Positions 34,134 to 34,175 of a stretch of 34,175 bases of DNA are shown one piece after another. Under the pieces are notes generated by a model. The model was given only the letters and a program-made list of their open reading frames with translations, had not been told where the DNA came from and made no database searches. The stretch's first letter is position 1; each line of letters starts with the position of its first letter. Origin of the DNA: Candidatus Agathobaculum intestinipullorum. GTDB lineage: Bacteria; Bacillota; Clostridia; Oscillospirales; Butyricicoccaceae. The DNA lies in the NCBI GenBank assembly GCA_019117485.1, contig DWZQ01000020.1, forward strand, positions 1-34,175, given 5' to 3'. The position numbers and the translations under genes are program-made.

Positions 34134-34142
34134 TGCTATAAT
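34134..34142 (+). promoter_or_regulatory. Extended -10 promoter at the right edge
   Basis: TGC plus TATAAT (34137-34142) form a good extended -10, with no convincing -35. It points out of the window to the next gene. The preceding 100 bp hold no gene that I can support. Confidence 0.5.
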
Positions 34143-34175
34143 CACAAACAAAGGGATAGGTTTTCTCACATTCGA

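Overview
The window is a chromosomal core-genome segment around the replication origin of a moderately high-GC Firmicute. The order dnaA-dnaN-S4 (yaaA)-recF-remB-gyrB-gyrA on the minus strand and rpmH-rnpA-yidD-yidC-jag-mnmE-mnmG-rsmG-noc-parA-parB on the plus strand is the Bacillus/Clostridium origin arrangement. The ParB paralogue Noc, the L10 leader and an S-layer-homology (SLH) surface protein also fit a monoderm. The GC-rich codon use and SLH protein suggest a gut-type clostridium (Oscillospirales-like). That placement is inference.

Layout. (1) 1-6.4 kb: the 5' end of ruvX (minus), then a translation/secretion block on plus: rpmG-secE-nusG, rplK, rplA, rplJ, rplL. A minus-strand gene for an exported phosphodiester glycosidase with SLH repeats splits this block between rplA and rplJ, and rpoBC does not follow rplL. 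(2) 6.4-11.5 kb: a small accessory/metabolic group on plus: an SLC13/CitMHS-type permease, glutamine-dependent NAD synthetase, a VanZ-like protein, an unknown 93-residue protein and prephenate dehydrogenase. (3) 11.5-20.5 kb: the minus-strand dnaA-to-gyrA operon. (4) 20.5-28.2 kb: the rightward rpmH-to-rsmG series. (5) 28.2-31.7 kb: the segregation module noc, two perfect parS sites, parA, parB and an uncharacterised membrane coiled-coil protein. (6) 31.7-34.2 kb: serS, a FlK-like thioesterase, an AlkA-like DNA glycosylase, and a promoter at the right edge.

The strand switch between dnaA and rpmH marks the default origin. If it is the origin, the ribosomal/secretion block at 0.7-6.2 kb is transcribed toward it, head-on to the left fork, which is unusual for such highly expressed genes. 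DnaA-box-like sequences occur in three spacers (dnaN/dnaA, dnaA/rpmH, mnmE/mnmG). The mnmE/mnmG spacer has the most origin-like architecture: a 64-bp stretch of about 20% GC, a short palindrome, then four tightly packed boxes.

The main structure not explained by genes is a family of modular palindromic elements in intergenic spacers (after nusG, rplL and rpmH). Two copies 14.7 kb apart keep the same order of hairpin modules, and paired arms differ by compensatory base changes.
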